Below are positions 54,424 through 63,387 of a stretch of 64,000 nucleotides of DNA, piece by piece. A model generated the notes under the pieces. It did no database searches. It was not told where the DNA came from and saw only the letters and a program-made list of their open reading frames with translations. Both the position numbers and the translations under genes were made by a program. Origin of the DNA: Planctomycetota bacterium (lineage in GTDB: Bacteria > Planctomycetota > J058 > JAJDCQ01); contig JAJDCQ010000136.1 in assembly GCA_029260755.1 (NCBI GenBank), forward strand, positions 35,768 through 99,767. Direction: 5' to 3'. Numbering within the stretch: the stretch's first letter is position 1; every line of letters starts with the position of its first letter.

Positions 54424-55881
54424 CTACTCTCCCGAGCCGTCCTCGCTCTCCGCCTGGTCGGACTCGTCGGCCGTCCCCTCGTCGGACGGCGCCTCGATCG
54501 GCGGTCCTCCGATACGCACATCCGCCGCCCCCGGGTCGTCCCGCGCGATGATGCGCTCGGACTCGGTCCAGACGGCGACGCCGCCCGCGGCCACGGGCGC
54601 CAGCTCGAGCGGGCTCCCATCCTCGACGCTCCGGGGCGGCTCGGCGAGCAGGCCGGCCTCGACGAGGGCCCCGACGCTGTCCGGCCAGCGGCCGTGATCG
54701 CGCTGGTAGATCGACGCGGCGAGGGCGGTCCGGACGGTCCGGGATCGGCTTCGCATCGCGAGCTCCCGATCGACCACCCGGCCGATGGCCGGGAGGATCA
54801 TCCCCGAGAGGGGACGCGTGACGAGGCGGGCCATCTTCTCGGCCTCGTCCATCCGCTCGCGCACCGCCGCGGGCACCGCTGTCTCCTCGGTCGAGGCGAC
54901 GGTGTCGATCAACCCGGTCATCGCCTCGAGATACTCGAGCCGGTCGCGCGGCATGAGGAACCGGTCGTAGGCCCAGGAGAATCCGGGTGGAAAGCCCATC
55001 TCCGAGGAGAGGTTCCAGCCGGGGCGGCCCTCGTCGAACGCGACGAACAGGTCGAGCCCGAACGCGCGCTCGCCCTGGAGCACCCGGACGATCGCTCGAT
55101 CGTCATCGAGCGCCGCGAGCCGGACGGATGCGCGCTCCAGCGTCGCCCGGTCGGGGCGGGCGCCCGACACCATCGCGCGCTCCAGCCGGACGAGGGAGGC
55201 ATCGACGATCGCGATCGAGACCAGGCGACTGATCAGGACCGGATCATCGGAGAGGGCGGCGCTCGCCTCGAGCGCGACGACGGCGTGGCCGAACGCCGCG
55301 GCGGGCCTCCCCTCGGCGAGGGCGAGGTCGGCATCGACGAGGGCGGCGTCGAACGCGAGGTCGCGCATCGGCACGAGGTGGTCGAGGTCGGCCAGGAAAC
55401 CCTCCTCCCACGCGATCGGGAAGCGAGCCGCGCCCCCGCCGAGGGCGACGGCCTGGTCGAGGAGCGCGCGAGCCGGCGCCTGCTTCGCGCAGAACGCACG
55501 GCCCCAGGCGAGCGCCTCGACGCGGGTCGGTCCGCCGGGCGTCGGAGCGTTGCCCAGGGCGAGGCCCTCGAGGGCGTTTCGGAGGTGCTCGTCGCCGGCG
55601 GGGACCGGAACCCGGGCAGCGAACGCCTTGCCGTAGAGCGGAGCACCGTCCTGGGCGCGCGGCAGGGGCCGACTCCGAAGCTGGACCAGGGAGGTCGGCT
55701 CGCCGGCGGCCTCGAGCTCGGTGACGAGCTCGGCGAAGCGGCGGTCGGCCGGGCCGACGAGCGCCGCCCGGAGCAGCACGAGGCTCGTTCCGAGGAGGAA
55801 GACGGCCGTCGCGATGGTGGCGGCGAGGCGCCTCCATCGTCGGGAGGGAGCGGATGCGGGCGGCGCGGTCTCATCGGCCAT
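54424..55881 (-). CDS. Single-pass membrane protein of unknown function
   Basis: A 485-aa protein with one transmembrane helix (about 18-40) and a large extracytoplasmic alpha-helical domain. The ATG at 55881 is chosen because upstream sequence is non-coding in character. Visible features are TPR-like spacing near 150-230, a motif IYQRDHGRWPDSVGALVEAGLL near 405 that resembles the C-terminal turn of pseudopilin-like proteins, and an acidic, serine-rich tail. The YxRDxGRWP-x-S-x-x-L pattern is frequent in secreted Planctomycete proteins of unknown role. It converges on the preceding gene (20-bp gap) and is divergent from the NlpC/P60-like gene. I do not recognise a family with confidence. Confidence 0.7.
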   Translation of the reverse strand: MADETAPPASAPSRRWRRLAATIATAVFLLGTSLVLLRAALVGPADRRFAELVTELEAAGEPTSLVQLRSRPLPRAQDGAPLYGKAFAARVPVPAGDEHLRNALEGLALGNAPTPGGPTRVEALAWGRAFCAKQAPARALLDQAVALGGGAARFPIAWEEGFLADLDHLVPMRDLAFDAALVDADLALAEGRPAAAFGHAVVALEASAALSDDPVLISRLVSIAIVDASLVRLERAMVSGARPDRATLERASVRLAALDDDRAIVRVLQGERAFGLDLFVAFDEGRPGWNLSSEMGFPPGFSWAYDRFLMPRDRLEYLEAMTGLIDTVASTEETAVPAAVRERMDEAEKMARLVTRPLSGMILPAIGRVVDRELAMRSRSRTVRTALAASIYQRDHGRWPDSVGALVEAGLLAEPPRSVEDGSPLELAPVAAGGVAVWTESERIIARDDPGAADVRIGGPPIEAPSDEGTADESDQAESEDGSGE

Positions 55882-56045
55882 CGGGGTTGGGACGCTCTCC
55901 GGGCGGAATCGTTCGCGGCCTGTCCGCCCGACCTCCAACGTAGCGCGCGCCGGGCCGGTCGGAAAGACGCCACGCGCCCGGGAGCACGACGCTTGACGAC
56001 GCCGGGCCCCCCGCGGTCTCATCAGGCTCCGCAGAGGAGAGAGAC

Positions 56046-56786
56046 GTGACGAGCCCCCGCCGGACCAGCCTGACCCTCGCCGCCCTCATCGCGACCGCCG
56101 CGATCCTCATGGTCGCCCCGACCGCGACCGCCCCGGCCGTCGCCGGCGACGACCCCGAGCCGACCGTCCCCGGAGAGGGCGCCCTGAACGCGGACGTCCT
56201 GGCCGTCCTCGCCACCTACCCCGCCGACGGATCCCACGGCTACTACTGGCCGAAGTCGGGCGACTGGGCGGGGACGACCCGCGACCTCGACTACGGCGGA
56301 ACCCGGGTCGCCTCGGGCGACGCCGAGGGCCGCGCCTACTGCTGCGGGCTCACCTTCGAGGTCTTCTTCCGCGCCTGGGAGCGCTGGTGCGCCCGCGAGA
56401 AGCGCCCGCTCCGGATCGGGGCGCTCGACGGCGCCGGCGTGATCCAGCTCCGGAAGCTCTGGTATGGTTCCGACGAGGAGGTCGGCGAGGAGAACGTCCG
56501 GCGGACGATGCAGCACGCGCTCGTCAGCACGGGCCTCGGCGTCGCCGTCGAGCCGAAGGACGCCCGCCCGGGCGACTTCGTCCAGCTCTGGCGGAGCAGC
56601 GGGAGCGGGCACTCGGTGATCTTCCGGGGCTGGCGAAAGGACGCCCGCGGGAGGATCACCGCGCTGCGCTACTGGTCGACGCAGAAGTCGACCGACGGGA
56701 TCGGCGAGAACGAGGAGAAGCTCACCACGGCCGGCGGAAAGGTGCTCCTCGGGCAGACCTACATCGTGCGCGTCGGGCGCGACTGA
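56046..56786 (+). CDS. Secreted NlpC/P60- or CHAP-like cysteine hydrolase (putative)
   Basis: A 246-aa exported protein. The signal peptide is about 1-34 (PAVAGDD). The mature part contains GRAYCCGLTFEVF (C99/C100), RPGDFVQLWR and GSGHSVIFRGW (H189), the Cys - P-G-D - G-H-S order of NlpC/P60-type or CHAP amidases, so it may cut peptidoglycan cross-bridges or a related amide bond. Substrate and class are uncertain because the sequence is diverged and no cell-wall-binding domain is visible. The GTG start at 56046 has AGAGGAG 6 nt upstream. An SDR gene follows 60 bp later on the same strand, perhaps in the same transcript. Confidence 0.75.
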   Translation: MTSPRRTSLTLAALIATAAILMVAPTATAPAVAGDDPEPTVPGEGALNADVLAVLATYPADGSHGYYWPKSGDWAGTTRDLDYGGTRVASGDAEGRAYCCGLTFEVFFRAWERWCAREKRPLRIGALDGAGVIQLRKLWYGSDEEVGEENVRRTMQHALVSTGLGVAVEPKDARPGDFVQLWRSSGSGHSVIFRGWRKDARGRITALRYWSTQKSTDGIGENEEKLTTAGGKVLLGQTYIVRVGRD

Positions 56787-56846
56787 TCGCGACGACCCGA
56801 GACGCGAGAACCGGGCGACGAAGAAGACGACCACGAGGAGAAGACG

Positions 56847-57521
56847 ATGGCGACGTGGCTGGTGACGGGCGCGAACCGGGGCCTCGGCCTCGAGATGGCG
56901 AAGCAGCTCTCGGAGCGCGGGGACGCGGTGATCGCGACCGCCCGCCACCCCGAGGAGGCGACCGAGCTCGCGAAGCTCGACGTTCGCCTCGAGGCGCTGG
57001 ACGTGACCGACCGCGAGAGCGTCCGGCTGCTCGCGCACAAGCTCAAGGACGCGGCGATCGACGTCCTGGTGAACAACTCGGGCATCGGCGTGAAGAGCGT
57101 CCCGTTCGAGCAGCTCGATCTCGACGGGCTCGGGCAGTTCTTCCAGGTCAACGCGGTCGGACCGCTCCGGGTGACCCAGGCGCTCCTCGACAACGTCCGC
57201 AAGGGCGAGCGCAAGGTGATCGCCCAGGTCACGAGCAAGATGGGGAGCATCGCCGACAACACCGGCGGAGGCGCCTACGCCTACCGCTCGAGCAAGGCCG
57301 CCCTCAACATGGCGAACAAGAGCCTCGCGATCGACCTCACGCCCGACCAGATCACCGCCGTCGTCCTCCACCCCGGCTGGGTGAAGACCGACATGGGCGG
57401 GCAGAACGCGCCGCTCCTCCCGCCCGAGAGCGTCGCCGGGATGCTGAAGGTCATCGACGGGCTGACCGCCGCCGACACGGGCAAGTTCTTCGACTACGCC
57501 GGCGCCGAGGTGCCCTGGTAG
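56847..57521 (+). CDS. Short-chain dehydrogenase/reductase (SDR)
   Basis: A 224-aa classical SDR, slightly short for the family (about 240-260). NAD(P)-binding TGANRGLG (7-14), the LDVTD acidic turn, NNSGIG, the catalytic Ser region (VTSKMGS) and YxxxK in YRSSK are all visible; a PGWVKTDMGG loop follows. The sequence type resembles carbonyl-reductase-like SDRs (C-factor/sniffer group). GAGGAG precedes the ATG by 7 nt. The end at 57521 is 7 bp from the stop of a small convergent ORF. Substrate unknown. Confidence 0.92.
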   Translation: MATWLVTGANRGLGLEMAKQLSERGDAVIATARHPEEATELAKLDVRLEALDVTDRESVRLLAHKLKDAAIDVLVNNSGIGVKSVPFEQLDLDGLGQFFQVNAVGPLRVTQALLDNVRKGERKVIAQVTSKMGSIADNTGGGAYAYRSSKAALNMANKSLAIDLTPDQITAVVLHPGWVKTDMGGQNAPLLPPESVAGMLKVIDGLTAADTGKFFDYAGAEVPW

Positions 57522-57528
57522 CGGTCGG

Positions 57529-57708
57529 CTACGACGATACTTCGAACACGAACGGGCGTCGCTCGCTCGTCGACTTCGGTACCCACGCGAGCACCGCCGG
57601 GACCGTATCGACGACCAGGTCGTGATCTTGATCCTCGTAGAGAGCCTCGAGCTGGTAGGACACTGTCGATCTCAATGGCGCTCGATTCGTTCGCTTCTTT
57701 CTGGCCAT
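57529..57708 (-). CDS. Small 59-codon ORF with good ribosome binding site, unknown function
   Basis: Reads MARKKRTNRAPLRSTV at its N terminus and ends RPFVFEVSS. The basic start is followed by an acidic middle with tyrosines (YQLEALYEDQDHD). A GAGGAAGG ribosome binding site lies just before the ATG. Codon use is more AT-rich at third positions (AAT, TTG, CAA, AGA) than in neighbouring genes, which may mean recent acquisition. It sits in the convergent gap between the SDR and SGNH genes, in line with the latter. No known family was recognised. It may be a real small protein or a chance ORF; the ribosome binding site is the main support. Confidence 0.42.
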   Translation of the reverse strand: MARKKRTNRAPLRSTVSYQLEALYEDQDHDLVVDTVPAVLAWVPKSTSERRPFVFEVSS

Positions 57709-57797
57709 GGTCCTTCCTCGCTCATCCTACAGGCCGCCGGGCGGCGTCGTCATACGGCTCTCGCGGCGTCTACCCTTCGAGAGTCACGGCCAGCTTG

Positions 57798-59399
57798 TCA
57801 GTGTCCAGCGTTCGCGGCATCGATCCTCGCCGAGACGAGCGGCCAGAGCCCCTCGGCGAGCGCGTCGGCGGCGACGCGGTTGCCGGCGATGTTCCAGTGC
57901 TCGTCGCGCAGATGGTGGACGGGCCCGTCAGCGCGGGCGGCCCGGAGCGCCGGCAGGAGGTCGATGACGGCGATCCCGCGCTCGGCCGCCCAGGCGGCGA
58001 TCCGGCGCTGAGGCCCATCGAGATCGAGGTCGGCCTCGGTGACCCCCTTCTTCGCCATGATCTCGAGCAGCTCCGCGCGAAGCTCCGGATCGACCTGGAT
58101 CCGGTCGGGGAAGAGGGCGATCACGGCGTCGCGTCCGTCGGCCTTCGCGACGGCGGCGAACCGCTCGAGGTAGGCCTCGGTCGCCGCCCAGTGGGCCGCC
58201 TTCTCGGCGGTCGACGCGCGGAGGAAGTTCTCGAGGTGCTTCCGGGCGACCCGGTAGTAGGTGAAGTCGCTCCGCGCCGCGATCTCGCGGGGAGGATCCT
58301 CGAGATACCCGGCGTAGGGATCGGCGCTCTCCTCGGCGACGAGCCCCCCGGCCCGCGCCTTCCGCTCGGCGATCACCTTCGGGATCCGGTGGACGAGCTG
58401 GTAGACGAACAGGCGCTCGCGCGAGAACGGCCCGGGCACCTCGTCGCAGACCTGGATGTCGTTGCCGACATACAGCCCGAGCAGGACGATGTCGGGGTCG
58501 AGCGCGAGCCCCTCCCGCTCGAGGACGGAGACGTAGTCGTTCGGACAGGTGCCGGCGATCCCGAGGTTGCAGACCTCGACCGGCGCATCGCCCGCTCGAG
58601 CCGAGAGCTTCTCCTCGAGAACGCGGTAGACGCCATGCTGATACGGCACGACCGCGACCGCGAACGAGTCGCCGAGCCCGGCGATCCGGACGCCGCCGGC
58701 CGGCTTCGCCGGAGCCCAGGCCGTGTCCATGTAGCCGAGCTCGTTCGGCGTGAAGCCCAGGCGCTCGGCCCGGACCTTCAAGGCGAACGCGTCGCCGCGA
58801 GCCTGAAGCCAGACCGGCAAGACGCCGACGGCCGCGACGACCCGAAGGCAAATCTCGAGGACGAGGACGAAGAGCAGGACGTTGCCCGCGAGCAGATCGA
58901 GCAGCCGGACCGGGCGAGAGTCGCCGAGCCGGAAGAGCGGCGCCAGGCTGCGGAGCGGTCCGGGGATCAGGACCGCGGCATGAAGAGCGAGGAGAAGCCC
59001 GGCGGTCCCGACGAGGCGGCTGACCGCGATCTCCTTCCGGGAGGCGGCCGCGACGGCGAAGGCGATCACCAGACCGTACAGGACGAGACGGAGGTAGCGC
59101 GCACCGAGAGGAGCCGCCTCATAGCCGGAGCGCGTCTCGGCGCCCGCGCCGAGCGCCCGGACGAGGAACGCGCCGCCGAGGAGGAGAGCGGCCCCGCTCC
59201 CGGCGAGCCCGAACAGGGTCGCCGCCCGGAGCGCGCCGGAGCCAGCGAGCTCGACCGCGGCCGCGAGCCCGGCGAGGACGACCCCCACGAGCGAGGCGAG
59301 GACGATCACGAAGGCGATCGCGGTCACCTCGCCGAAGCTCGCCTCGCGAGGAGCGGGCGGCTCGGCGGAGGGAGGAGGAGCGTCGGTCGACTCGGCCAT
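57798..59399 (-). CDS. Multi-pass membrane protein with SGNH-hydrolase-like domain
   Basis: A 533-aa protein. The first about 220 residues have five or six hydrophobic segments; the rest is a soluble SGNH (GDSL-type) domain with block I IAGLGDSFAV (Ser near 245), a glycine block (NLGIAGTCPNDY), GLYVGNDI and block V DEHWNIAGN (Asp/His near 498-501). Thus the full catalytic set is visible. Membrane proteins that combine transmembrane helices with an SGNH domain often add or remove O-acyl groups on extracellular polysaccharides. The ATG at 59399 is preceded by a TAGAAT -10-like hexamer 8 nt upstream and no ribosome binding site, so a short leader is likely. Divergent from the bPH-domain gene across the repeat-containing gap. 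Confidence 0.87.
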   Translation of the reverse strand: MAESTDAPPPSAEPPAPREASFGEVTAIAFVIVLASLVGVVLAGLAAAVELAGSGALRAATLFGLAGSGAALLLGGAFLVRALGAGAETRSGYEAAPLGARYLRLVLYGLVIAFAVAAASRKEIAVSRLVGTAGLLLALHAAVLIPGPLRSLAPLFRLGDSRPVRLLDLLAGNVLLFVLVLEICLRVVAAVGVLPVWLQARGDAFALKVRAERLGFTPNELGYMDTAWAPAKPAGGVRIAGLGDSFAVAVVPYQHGVYRVLEEKLSARAGDAPVEVCNLGIAGTCPNDYVSVLEREGLALDPDIVLLGLYVGNDIQVCDEVPGPFSRERLFVYQLVHRIPKVIAERKARAGGLVAEESADPYAGYLEDPPREIAARSDFTYYRVARKHLENFLRASTAEKAAHWAATEAYLERFAAVAKADGRDAVIALFPDRIQVDPELRAELLEIMAKKGVTEADLDLDGPQRRIAAWAAERGIAVIDLLPALRAARADGPVHHLRDEHWNIAGNRVAADALAEGLWPLVSARIDAANAGH

Positions 59400-59407
59400 G
59401 ACCGGAG

Positions 59408-59413
59408 ATTCTA
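59408..59413 (-). promoter_or_regulatory. Predicted -10 (TAGAAT) of the SGNH membrane protein gene
   Basis: The complement reads TAGAAT and ends 8 nt before the ATG at 59399; the -35 region is weak. Fits the short-leader pattern seen at several first genes. Confidence 0.35.
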
Positions 59414-59492
59414 GAGAGTTCGAGCGCGGGGATCGAGCGCGAGCGGCGGAGGGCGAAGGGCGAAGGGGCGGGGGGCCGGAGATCTTGCCCGT

Positions 59493-59627
59493 GCGCATGC
59501 GGGAGTCGTCTTGCCGACGGCGGGGCGGGGTCGATGTGCGGCCTGCTTCGGAGCGGGGCGGGTGGGCCGAGCCGTCGGTTTCCCGTTCGCCACCTTGCGG
59601 GGAGGCCAGCGGTGGGGTCAGGCCGTC
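59493..59627. repeat. 135-bp direct repeat, copy 1
   Basis: Nearly identical (two differences) to 63388-63522, same orientation. It occupies about half of the 291-bp divergent gap between the SGNH and bPH genes. GC-rich, contains GGGGTCAGGCC near its end. Long overlapping open frames in it are a base-composition effect and occur in both copies. Confidence 0.88.
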
Positions 59628-59690
59628 ACTTTCCGCGGCAGCCCGATCGCGAAACCGCGACACCCGCCGCCCGCGGCTCTCGATCCCAGG

Positions 59691-60317
59691 ATGCGCGGCT
59701 TTCGATCCCACCGTGAGAGCGTCTCGGGCGCGACGTCTCAAGGGGAACGGCCCCTCATCGCGAGCGTCCCCATCCCGGTGCGACCCATCCACGAAGACCT
59801 CGGAAGCGGCGAGACGATCCTCCTCGAGGGGCGCTCCCCCGGCTGGCCCCGCTGGTGGTGGCTCCTCGCCGCCGCGCCGCTCCTCGTCGCGGCATGCTAT
59901 CTCGCGTTCACCGGGCCGACGGCCACCCTTCGTCAGCTCCGCGACCCCGGAGCGGCCTGGGCCGCCCTCGACCTCGCCTGGTTTCGAGCCCGGACCCTCG
60001 GGTCGGTGCCCTACGAGGTGGTCCCGACGCTGATCGTGGTCGTCTCGCTCGCCTACGGGACCGTATCGACGCTGCGCTACCGGACGACGCGGTGGGCCGT
60101 CACCAATCGAAGGATCATCGTCGCCTCGAGCCTCCCCTGGCCCCGCCGCCGATCGGTCCGACGGGAGGGAGCGTCGATCCGGACCGCCGGGGCGTGGCTC
60201 GTGATCGTCGATGGCACGAAGCAGCGAGCTCGGATCCCGACGCCGGATTCGGGAATCGTGGCCGAGCTGGAGCGTGCCATCGGCAATCCCCGACCAGACG
60301 ACGCGTCCGCACTTTGA
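59691..60317 (+). CDS. Bacterial PH-domain (bPH_2/DUF304-like) membrane protein
   Basis: A 208-aa protein with two hydrophobic segments (about 56-74 and 105-124) followed by a basic domain with the bPH-type pattern YRTTRWAVTNRRIIVASSLPWPRRRS and a strand-rich end, as in DUF304/PH-like membrane proteins that often act in envelope stress or as chaperones of membrane enzymes. The start is uncertain: ATG 59691 lacks a ribosome binding site, and GTG 59778 is a second option that would remove 29 non-conserved residues. The gap upstream contains a repeat. The gene is the first of three between the two 135-bp direct repeats. Confidence 0.72.
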   Translation: MRGFRSHRESVSGATSQGERPLIASVPIPVRPIHEDLGSGETILLEGRSPGWPRWWWLLAAAPLLVAACYLAFTGPTATLRQLRDPGAAWAALDLAWFRARTLGSVPYEVVPTLIVVVSLAYGTVSTLRYRTTRWAVTNRRIIVASSLPWPRRRSVRREGASIRTAGAWLVIVDGTKQRARIPTPDSGIVAELERAIGNPRPDDASAL

Positions 60318-60451
60318 CCGACCCCGCGACCGAGCCTCACCTCCTCTGACCAGAGTCCCGAGGGCCACGTCGGTGCGAGAGGCTTGTCGCCGCCGGCTGC
60401 TCCCGCTAGCATTCGCCTCCTCAGGCACTCATGCCCCGAGGAGCTCACGCC

Positions 60452-62485
60452 ATGATCACCCGAACCACCTCGGCGAGCGTCCTCGCCCGCCTCACGATCA
60501 TCACCTCCATCGCCTCCGTCGCGATGGCCATCGCCGGGCCCGCCACCGGTCTCGCCCAGTCGGGCGAGACCCCGGAGAAGCCGCTCGTCCAGGGCACCTT
60601 CCCGAAGGTGACCTGGGCCGGTCCCGTGCGAGCGGTCTACGGCCACCTTCGCGCCGGCCGGTTCGGGGAGGCGGACGCCGAGCTCGCGAAGCTCGCCGCG
60701 GCGGGCCGCCTCGAGGAGGACTTCCTCACCGGCATCGAGGTCGTCCTCGGGCTCCTCCCGGAGATCCCGACGGTGCACCTCTACCTCGACCGGTGGGTCG
60801 AGGCCCGGCCCGAATCGGTGTTCGCCCGCACCGTTCGCGGCAAGTGGAGCATCAAGCGGGCCTGGGCGGCCCGCGGCTCGGGCTGGGCGAGCGGCGTGAA
60901 GGAGGAGGGCTGGCGGCTCTTCAGCGATCACCTCGCCCTCGCCAGGAAGGACCTCGAGAAGGCGCACGAGCTCGATCCGACCCGTCCCGAGCCGTGCGCC
61001 GCCCTGATCACGGTCGCGATGGGTCAGGGCGTCAACTCGACGCCCGCCTTCGAGCAGGCGATCGCCGCCGACCCCAGGCACGTCGACGCCTACCGGCGGC
61101 AGGCGACGTACCTCATGCCCAAGTGGCACGGGAGCCGGGAGAAGCTCCTGGCGTTCGCCGAGAAGCACGCCAGCAGCGACGAGGAGCCCGCCCTGGCGCT
61201 CCTCCTCTACGACGCCCACGCCGAGCTCGCCCGTCGTTCCGACAATGCGGGGGCCTACTTCGCCGCGGACGAGCGGAAGCTCTTCACGGTCGTCACCGCG
61301 GGCTTCGACCGGGCGGCCGCCGCTTATCCCCGCGCGAGCGCCGTCAACGGCGCGGCCTACGGGCTCGCCAGGCTCTTCGGCCGCGAAGCGATGGAGAGCG
61401 TCGCGCGCACGACCTGCGGCAGCACGCCCGAGAACGCGACCGAGTACGCCCTCCAGGTCTTCAAGGGGGAGATCCGCGGCCAGGGGCCGCGCCACGCCGC
61501 CGAGCTCCTGCGCGTCGCGGCCGAGGCCGACCTGCCGCAGGCGGTCAGCGCCTACCCGCAGATCCTCGCCAGCGACGTCAACGGCGCGCCGGACGTGAAG
61601 GCGGCCTTCGACTGGTCGCTCAGGGCAGCCGAGCTCGACGACCCGCTCGCGTGCTTCCTCGTCGGACGCTGCTACATCGAGATGAAGGAGGTCGTCGGCG
61701 AGCTCGACCCCGAGAAGGGAATGGAGTTCCTCGTTCGATCGAGCCACGGAGGGTTCGAGCCGGCGCAGCTCACCCTCGCGAGGCTCCTCGTGAAGGAGGG
61801 CCGGTTCGCCGACGCGGCGCCGTGGCGCGGGCTGATCACCGAGCGCGACCCGAGCCACTGGACGAGCTGGTTCCGGGACTGCATCGCGGGCGGTCTCGAC
61901 ACCCGCCCGGCCATCGAGGCCGCCCGCCGCCACCTCGCATCGCTCGGCGGCGAGGAGAGTCCCAAGGGCCTCGACCAGGCGATCAGCATGCACCTCGCCG
62001 CCGACGACCGGGCGGCGGCGCTCTCCTCGCTCGAGCGGTTCTGCGAGCCGGAGAGCTCCTCCCCGTGGGAGGGTCTGTTCTTCGCCCTCCTCGCCAGAGA
62101 GGACGACGCGTTGAAGAAGCGGCTCGCCCGGATCCGCGACCGGCGCGGAAAGCACCGCAACGAGAGGACGGGAGACCAGCTCACCTACCTGACCGACCTC
62201 GCCGAGGTCTTCCTCGCCGCGGTCGAGTCCGGAGATCCCCTCGACCAGAGCCGGATCGAAGCCCTCGAGGCGAAGCGCGACGAGGGAGAGCGCTGCAACA
62301 TCCGCTACTTCTGCGGCCTGTTCCAGGAGCAGCGCGGCGAGCTCGACCGAGCCCGCGAGATCTACGAGGAGATCTGCGCCACGCCCAGGCTCACGAAGTT
62401 CAGCTGGATCCTCGCCTTCGTCGCCGTCCGTCGACTCGATGAGACCTCGAAGGGATCAGACCGGAGCGAGCGGGAGCCGCGGTGA
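60452..62485 (+). CDS. Secreted TPR/Sel1-like repeat protein
   Basis: A 677-aa exported protein. The signal peptide (about 1-34) ends near TGLAQSGE. The remainder is predicted helical, with TPR/Sel1-like repeats: the segments around HELDPTRPEPCAALITVAMGQ, FDWSLRAAELDDPLACFLVGRCYIE and ARLLVKEGRFADAAPWRG have the spacing of such repeats. An ATG at 60431 is in frame, but I chose 60452 because GAGGAG lies 8 nt before it (60438-60443) and the signal peptide starts there. There is no catalytic motif. Its length and export suggest an interaction platform. The gene is within the segment bounded by the 135-bp direct repeats. Confidence 0.83.
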   Translation: MITRTTSASVLARLTIITSIASVAMAIAGPATGLAQSGETPEKPLVQGTFPKVTWAGPVRAVYGHLRAGRFGEADAELAKLAAAGRLEEDFLTGIEVVLGLLPEIPTVHLYLDRWVEARPESVFARTVRGKWSIKRAWAARGSGWASGVKEEGWRLFSDHLALARKDLEKAHELDPTRPEPCAALITVAMGQGVNSTPAFEQAIAADPRHVDAYRRQATYLMPKWHGSREKLLAFAEKHASSDEEPALALLLYDAHAELARRSDNAGAYFAADERKLFTVVTAGFDRAAAAYPRASAVNGAAYGLARLFGREAMESVARTTCGSTPENATEYALQVFKGEIRGQGPRHAAELLRVAAEADLPQAVSAYPQILASDVNGAPDVKAAFDWSLRAAELDDPLACFLVGRCYIEMKEVVGELDPEKGMEFLVRSSHGGFEPAQLTLARLLVKEGRFADAAPWRGLITERDPSHWTSWFRDCIAGGLDTRPAIEAARRHLASLGGEESPKGLDQAISMHLAADDRAAALSSLERFCEPESSSPWEGLFFALLAREDDALKKRLARIRDRRGKHRNERTGDQLTYLTDLAEVFLAAVESGDPLDQSRIEALEAKRDEGERCNIRYFCGLFQEQRGELDRAREIYEEICATPRLTKFSWILAFVAVRRLDETSKGSDRSEREPR

Positions 62486-62700
62486 CGGCGGTGACGAACG
62501 GCGCGACGAGAAGAAGAAACCGGCAAGCCCCTACCGCAACTCGCGCCGTTCGGCGCGGCGGTCTCGCCAAAGGGGTGAAACGGGCCGCGTGGGGTGGCCC
62601 TCGGAACGTGCTGGGATTCGAGCACGAGGCGTGACGCGAGAGCTGGCGTCGCCGTCGGAGCGACAAGCGGGAAGATCCCGGTCCGCGACGCCGCCGTTAC

Positions 62701-62840
62701 CGTCATGCGCCACCGTCACCGTCCGCCGTCAGCCGTCACCGTCGCCGTCACGGTCGCCGTCACGGGCACGGGCGCGGGCACGGGCGACCGTGACGGTTGC
62801 GGGCATCGACAGGTTGCGGGCATCCATCGACAGCAACATC
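62701..62840. repeat. Low-complexity tract of CCGTCAC-type repeats
   Basis: About 100 bp (62708-62800) made of variants of CCGTCACCGTC / GTCACGG / GGGCACGG, partly self-complementary. It is followed by a tandem GGTTGCGGGCATC pair (about 62795-62824). The 380-bp gap 62486-62865 has no gene; the rest of it carries no feature I recognise. Confidence 0.7.
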
Positions 62841-62865
62841 CGGGCGGGCCCGAGCGTCATTGGAG

Positions 62866-63300
62866 ATGATGGATCGTTTCCTGACCCGCCGGCGGGCTCC
62901 CCTGACCCTGAAGGATCTCTACATCCTCGGGATCCTGATCGGCCTCTCTGGCCTCATGATTCGCTGGACGGCGTCGTTCCGGATCGTCTGCACCTACCAG
63001 GCGAAGGCGCGATACCACCTCGACTCCCTGGCGACGGGAATCGACGCGTTCCGGGCCGACGTCGGCCGATACCCGACGTCCCTCGACGAGTTGATCGTGG
63101 AGCCCATCGGCGCCTCCGGATGGTTCGGACCGTACGTGTTCGAGGGGGGGCGCTCGCTCCGAGGCGCGCCCTACCGGTACGTCCAGTTCCCGGGCGACTC
63201 CGAGGTCCCGTTCGCCGTCTGCTGGCTCGGCGTGGACGATCGCATCGGAGGCGAGCGCGGGAACCGGGACGTCTGGCGGTACGGCTCACCGCGCAAGTGA
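62866..63300 (+). CDS. GspG-like type II secretion pseudopilin-related protein, non-canonical N terminus
   Basis: A 144-aa protein with one hydrophobic helix (about 18-36) and a C-terminal domain that matches the major pseudopilin GspG core: YHLDSLATGIDAFRADVGRYPTSLDEL, then a GPYVFE...YRYVQFPG strand set and a terminal RDVWRYGSP. The usual leader for prepilin peptidase (G then FTLIE) is not present; the start of the helix reads APLTLKDL, with Asp in place of Glu5 and no Gly before the cleavage site, so processing may differ. Adjacent ATGs at 62866 and 62869 follow a GGAG. No other secretion gene is adjacent, apart from the distant degenerate GspE-like gene. It could be a stand-alone pseudopilin-like protein. 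Confidence 0.75.
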   Translation: MMDRFLTRRRAPLTLKDLYILGILIGLSGLMIRWTASFRIVCTYQAKARYHLDSLATGIDAFRADVGRYPTSLDELIVEPIGASGWFGPYVFEGGRSLRGAPYRYVQFPGDSEVPFAVCWLGVDDRIGGERGNRDVWRYGSPRK

Positions 63301-63350
63301 TCACGGCTCGATCGATCGCTCGCTCGAGAGCGACGCATGTCGGTGTGCGC

Positions 63351-63375
63351 GGTGGGCCGAGTCATCGGATTCCCG
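63351..63375. repeat. Partial copy of the 135-bp repeat interior
   Basis: 25 bp that match 63456-63480 of copy 2 with three differences. It lies 13 bp before copy 2 and shows that the repeat has been partially duplicated in tandem here. Confidence 0.6.
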
Positions 63376-63387
63376 AGGTCTGCCGGC

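Noticed and set aside
59398..60033. ORFs running through the 135-bp repeat
   Set aside because: Present in both repeat copies in several frames, with biased composition and no start signal.
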